A stretch of 64,000 bases of DNA. Source: Paenibacillus pabuli (GTDB lineage Bacteria; Bacillota; Bacilli; Paenibacillales; Paenibacillaceae). A program made the translations under genes and the position numbers. This document shows, one piece after another, positions 61,297 through 64,000 of the stretch. The notes beneath the pieces were generated by a model, which was not told the DNA's origin, did not search any database, and saw nothing but the letters and a program-made list of their open reading frames with translations. The stretch covers positions 2,914,001-2,978,000 of the forward strand of contig NZ_JBDOIO010000003.1 of assembly GCF_039831995.1 (NCBI RefSeq), given 5' to 3'. How positions within the stretch are numbered: the first letter of the stretch is position 1; every line of letters starts with the position of its first letter.

Positions 61297-62910
61297 TTAT
61301 TTTTGCCAAGGTAGACTTTTAAATGAAGGGAGATCCACTGCCCAGTTCACATTACGATACTCTTGATCAACTACCACACGTTTCAATGTGAATTTCGTAC
61401 CGTTCTCTTTGTAAAAATTTCGTATGATCAATTTTAAACTATCTGCAACGTATTCTCCGTTATTATTTGGCTCATCTGGATAACCGATCACTTCAACAGG
61501 ATACTCTTTCCCCTCTGTATCTATGGCCACCCAGCGATCCCCATTAAATGCATTACGAAAAGTTCCAGTTCCCTCGAGAACTAGTGACGAACCTTCCTTC
61601 CCATCACCATTCGGCGAGTTATAGGATTCCAACAGGGGTTTGTAATTATAATCGTAAAATAATATTCGATCTCCCAGCTGTTCAAATTCAACAAAAGTGT
61701 AAAAATTGGTGTCCTTACGCCTTTTGTCCAGATCTACTTCTACTGACTTCTCTTCTTTCACGGGGATAGTGTAACCGTCCAGGACAAAATGAATGTCCTT
61801 GGCATCTACTGTTACAAACGCAGGATCCCATGTCTCTGACAACTTTAACGGCCCACCATCCCTCAAGCCACTTTGATCACGGAGCCGAAACTTGGCTTGG
61901 CGGGTATCTGATCTAATCCCATTAAATATACGATATTCATTGGTTTGAGGAATTTCCAGATGATACATAATGTTCACATAATCCGCCCAATCCTCTCCGA
62001 CTTTATCAAGCAACTGATCGTCTAGACTTACATTCATATCAAGCCGGGTTCCGCTTGGCGTTCGTACAAGCTGCGTCATATCCAATTTCAAACCTTCTGG
62101 TGTCGTATATGTGTTATTCATAGGAGCTTCGACAGCCAGTGATTTGGCTTGGGTCATATCAATGTTGAACTGGAAGCTCCAATCCACCGTGACCTCTTTG
62201 TCTTCGTACGATTTTGTCTCGAAATTATAATAGCTTCCTATATTCAAATGCCCCAGCTCCCCACGTACAACCACCTCGTCGGGGATATCATCGTGCAGCT
62301 GAAATGCAAATCGTTCAACTGTAGAATTACTTGATCGGGTATCTCTAGCGAGACTGGCAACCTGTCGTCCTTGATCATCCGTAATATGGATTCTTCCCAT
62401 TTCAGGAGTTAATGCAGTTAAATTCAACCCATCAGGCGTGGTTTGTTGCGTAGTAATCACGATCTGCGAACGGTCCACTAGTACATCCTCGATTTTAAGC
62501 GTGTAACCCTGATCCTCGATATGAATATTTGGATTAACCACAAGACCAAGCGGCTTGAGACGTTTGTAATCATCGGCGAGATAGGAGTACTTCAGCTCCT
62601 CCGGTACGGTAATATTGGGTAAAGGAGGATTATTCACGGCATTCACCGCCGGTTGCTCAGGTCCTACTTTATAATCCCAAGCAAACCAGGCTCCCCCTGC
62701 AAGAATTACAACAGCCGCTGCAGCGATTCCCGTACGGCGCATCCAATGGGTTCTGGGAGCATTTTTCACGGAAAAATTCACTTCTGCTTCACGTTCCATG
62801 GAGACACCATCCAGTTTTTTCATCACCTGAAGCGTAAAATCGGATTCAGGCTCCTCACGGAATAAATGCTGTTCCCATAACCGGTCCTCATCATTTGGAA
62901 TAGGCTTCAT
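61297..62910 (-). CDS. DUF4179-type anti-sigma factor-like membrane protein
   Basis: 537-aa protein. An N-terminal cytoplasmic part (about 60 residues; FREEPESDFTLQVMKKLDGV) is followed by one TM helix (GIAAAAVVILAGGAWFAWDY) and a large external, beta-rich DUF4179-like domain with a further C-terminal module. Its start overlaps the end of the ECF sigma gene by 20 bases, so they are translationally coupled; this arrangement is standard for a sigma factor and the membrane protein that restrains it. The external domain presumably senses an envelope signal. No known ligand. Confidence 0.83.
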   Translation of the reverse strand: MKPIPNDEDRLWEQHLFREEPESDFTLQVMKKLDGVSMEREAEVNFSVKNAPRTHWMRRTGIAAAAVVILAGGAWFAWDYKVGPEQPAVNAVNNPPLPNITVPEELKYSYLADDYKRLKPLGLVVNPNIHIEDQGYTLKIEDVLVDRSQIVITTQQTTPDGLNLTALTPEMGRIHITDDQGRQVASLARDTRSSNSTVERFAFQLHDDIPDEVVVRGELGHLNIGSYYNFETKSYEDKEVTVDWSFQFNIDMTQAKSLAVEAPMNNTYTTPEGLKLDMTQLVRTPSGTRLDMNVSLDDQLLDKVGEDWADYVNIMYHLEIPQTNEYRIFNGIRSDTRQAKFRLRDQSGLRDGGPLKLSETWDPAFVTVDAKDIHFVLDGYTIPVKEEKSVEVDLDKRRKDTNFYTFVEFEQLGDRILFYDYNYKPLLESYNSPNGDGKEGSSLVLEGTGTFRNAFNGDRWVAIDTEGKEYPVEVIGYPDEPNNNGEYVADSLKLIIRNFYKENGTKFTLKRVVVDQEYRNVNWAVDLPSFKSLPWQK

Positions 62911-63463
62911 ATGTGGCTAACCCTCCTTTGCGCTCCATCTGTTTCTTGAGCATCTTTTTCCCGCGGTACATTGCGTTTCGGACCTGCGCTGCACTCATGC
63001 CGGTAATATCTGAAATTTCTTCATAGCTCAGCTCATTGGTATATTTCAGCAGCAGCACAAGCCGGTATGATTCCGGCAGCTGTTCCATCTGGCGGTATAT
63101 TTCCCGCTGCATCTCCTTGTGCAGTACATGCCTTTCCGGCGATTCTTCACTGGCTCGCTCCATGACCGGTTCATCTGCCGTCATCACCGGTTTCTTTTGC
63201 CGTATAAAATCCCGCATCCGATTCACAGCGATGGTATATACCCATGAAGAAAAACTGCTTCCTACCCTTCGGGACGGGAGATAGCGATAGATCCGAATAA
63301 ACGTGTCCTGTGCAAGATCCTGCGCATCCGGATGACTCGCGCCCATTCCGCGTAGAATGCCGTAGACTTTATTTTTATATCGATCCACGAGCAAGGCGAA
63401 CAGTTGTTTATCCCCCGCAATAATACGCTCGATGAGCTCCTCCTCCTGCATATGTTGAGTCAT
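62891..63463 (-). CDS. ECF-type RNA polymerase sigma factor
   Basis: 190-aa sigma factor. Region 2 (YGILRGMGASHPDAQDLAQD, TFIRIYRYL) binds the -10 and core enzyme; region 4 (QLPESYRLVLLLKYTNELSY, EEISDITGMSAAQVRNAMYR) is the HTH for the -35. AGAAGGGGG precedes ATG 63463; the longer open frame lacks a site. The next gene, a DUF4179-type membrane protein, overlaps by 20 bases and is the likely anti-sigma. Upstream, CGTCTATA on the minus strand near 63505-63515 could be an autoregulated ECF -10, but I see no matching -35. Confidence 0.92.
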   Translation of the reverse strand: MTQHMQEEELIERIIAGDKQLFALLVDRYKNKVYGILRGMGASHPDAQDLAQDTFIRIYRYLPSRRVGSSFSSWVYTIAVNRMRDFIRQKKPVMTADEPVMERASEESPERHVLHKEMQREIYRQMEQLPESYRLVLLLKYTNELSYEEISDITGMSAAQVRNAMYRGKKMLKKQMERKGGLATYEAYSK

Positions 63464-63545
63464 GTAATCCCCCTTCTCTACAGCTTCCATGCATGGTTCT
63501 GTACTATATAGACGGAAGTACTTTCCAAAACTTCTCACTTTCTTC

Positions 63546-63593
63546 AAAAAAAGAATTCGCTCAAGTCCGGTTCAAAGCCGGTTGGGCGAATCC
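63546..63593 (-). terminator. terminator after the mug-type gene
   Basis: On the minus strand GATTCGCCCAACCGG pairs imperfectly with CCGGACTTGAGCGAAT, followed by TTCTTTTTTT. Confidence 0.75.
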
Positions 63594-63606
63594 ACTATAG
63601 TCAGCC

Positions 63607-64000
63607 TCAACGTTTCTGCGCAATAAAATCACTAAGCTGTGAGTAAATAGCAACAATCTCATCCATCGACATGCGCACCAGTCCGCTCGAAGAAGGTGCA
63701 ACGAATTCCTGAATTTCCGGGACAACCGGATCGTCCTGAAATCCCCATTCCACTTTGGTACGCTTGCTGTACTGGGTGTATACCCCTTTCCCGACAAAAC
63801 AGGCGATGTCCGGTCGGTACTGTTCCAGCTTTTGCCGAAGAATCTGACGTCCCTCCGCATATTCTTCACGTGTTATATCTTCCACGCCTCTCGTAGGCCG
63901 GGCTACAATGTTGGTAAATCCATACCCTAGCTTGAGCAGCTCTCCATCTTCTTCCGGATGATACAATCGAGGGGTTAGGCCCGAACGTTCAAGAATGCGC
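63607..64000 (-). CDS. mug: G:U/T mismatch-specific DNA glycosylase, 5' truncated
   Basis: C-terminal 131 codons of a Mug-type glycosylase, which removes uracil, thymine or etheno-cytosine opposite G in base-excision repair. The frame stays open to the window end, so the true start lies outside. Visible: RLYHPEEDGELLKLGYGFTN, VARPTRGVEDITREEYAEGR, ACFVGKGVYTQ and the C-terminal APSSSGLVRMSMDEIVAIYS, aligned with the family motif NPSGL (here with an inserted residue). The catalytic N-terminal Asn region is not in the window. Terminated by the hairpin at 63546-63593. Confidence 0.87.
   Translation of the reverse strand, partial: RILERSGLTPRLYHPEEDGELLKLGYGFTNIVARPTRGVEDITREEYAEGRQILRQKLEQYRPDIACFVGKGVYTQYSKRTKVEWGFQDDPVVPEIQEFVAPSSSGLVRMSMDEIVAIYSQLSDFIAQKR

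Overview
The window looks like chromosome from a low-to-moderate GC, spore-forming Firmicute, most likely Paenibacillus. The signs are strong AGGAGG-type ribosome sites with frequent TTG and GTG starts, intrinsic terminators after most transcription units, S-layer (SLH) and copper-amine-oxidase 'stalk' proteins, AraC regulators beside glycoside hydrolases, a KinB-like 7TM kinase, and QueF residues numbered as in Bacillus subtilis. I saw no rRNA, tRNA, insertion sequence, prophage or CRISPR array. Species assignment is inference.

Layout. 0-1.4 kb: end of a queuosine operon (queE partial, queF). 1.6-3.9 kb: Fsr-type efflux pump and an EcsC protein. 4-8.3 kb: AraC regulator divergent from an orphan sugar-binding lipoprotein and a GH43 enzyme. 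8.4-13.9 kb: SLH protein, then a BmrC/BmrD-like heterodimeric ABC exporter behind an attenuator-like hairpin, and a small membrane protein. 14-17.5 kb: metallo-beta-lactamase-fold hydrolase, GH51 arabinofuranosidase and a divergent, unusually long ArsR regulator. 17.6-24.8 kb: cell-envelope genes (NlpC/P60, chemoreceptor, PAP2 phosphatase, LCP ligase, acyltransferase, small secreted protein). 25-28.3 kb: a two-gene unit encoding an isoprenoid-synthase-fold enzyme and an NHLP-type peptide precursor, tail-to-tail with a 7TM histidine kinase. 28.4-39.2 kb: small acidic or membrane proteins, MFS pump, cyclophilin lipoprotein, SDR, YwaF-like protein, MhqO-like dioxygenase, secreted proteins and a second chemoreceptor.

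39.4-53.2 kb is an amino-acid catabolism block: aspartase (aspA), sigma-54 (rpoN), pyrroline-5-carboxylate dehydrogenase (rocA), proline dehydrogenase (putB), a sigma-54 enhancer-binding protein, a STAND ATPase, a PucR/AdeR-type regulator and alanine dehydrogenase. Near-perfect -24/-12 sigma-54 promoters lie in front of rocA, putB and aspA, so the sigma factor, its activator and targets sit together. 53.3-64 kb: Fe-S PD-(D/E)XK nuclease, small kinase, AraC regulator with a sugar isomerase and Gfo/Idh oxidoreductase, GH125 mannosidase with a divergent LacI regulator, an ECF sigma/anti-sigma pair, and the end of a mug-type DNA glycosylase.

The strongest candidate for an undescribed system is at 25.0-26.3 kb. 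The enzyme carries DExxD and DDxxD motifs. The 80-residue precursor has an NHLP leader and a short C-terminal segment with Trp third from the end, the position isoprenylated in several ComX pheromones. I interpret it as a ComQX-like prenylated-peptide system built on a different leader class, possibly sensed by the neighbouring kinase.
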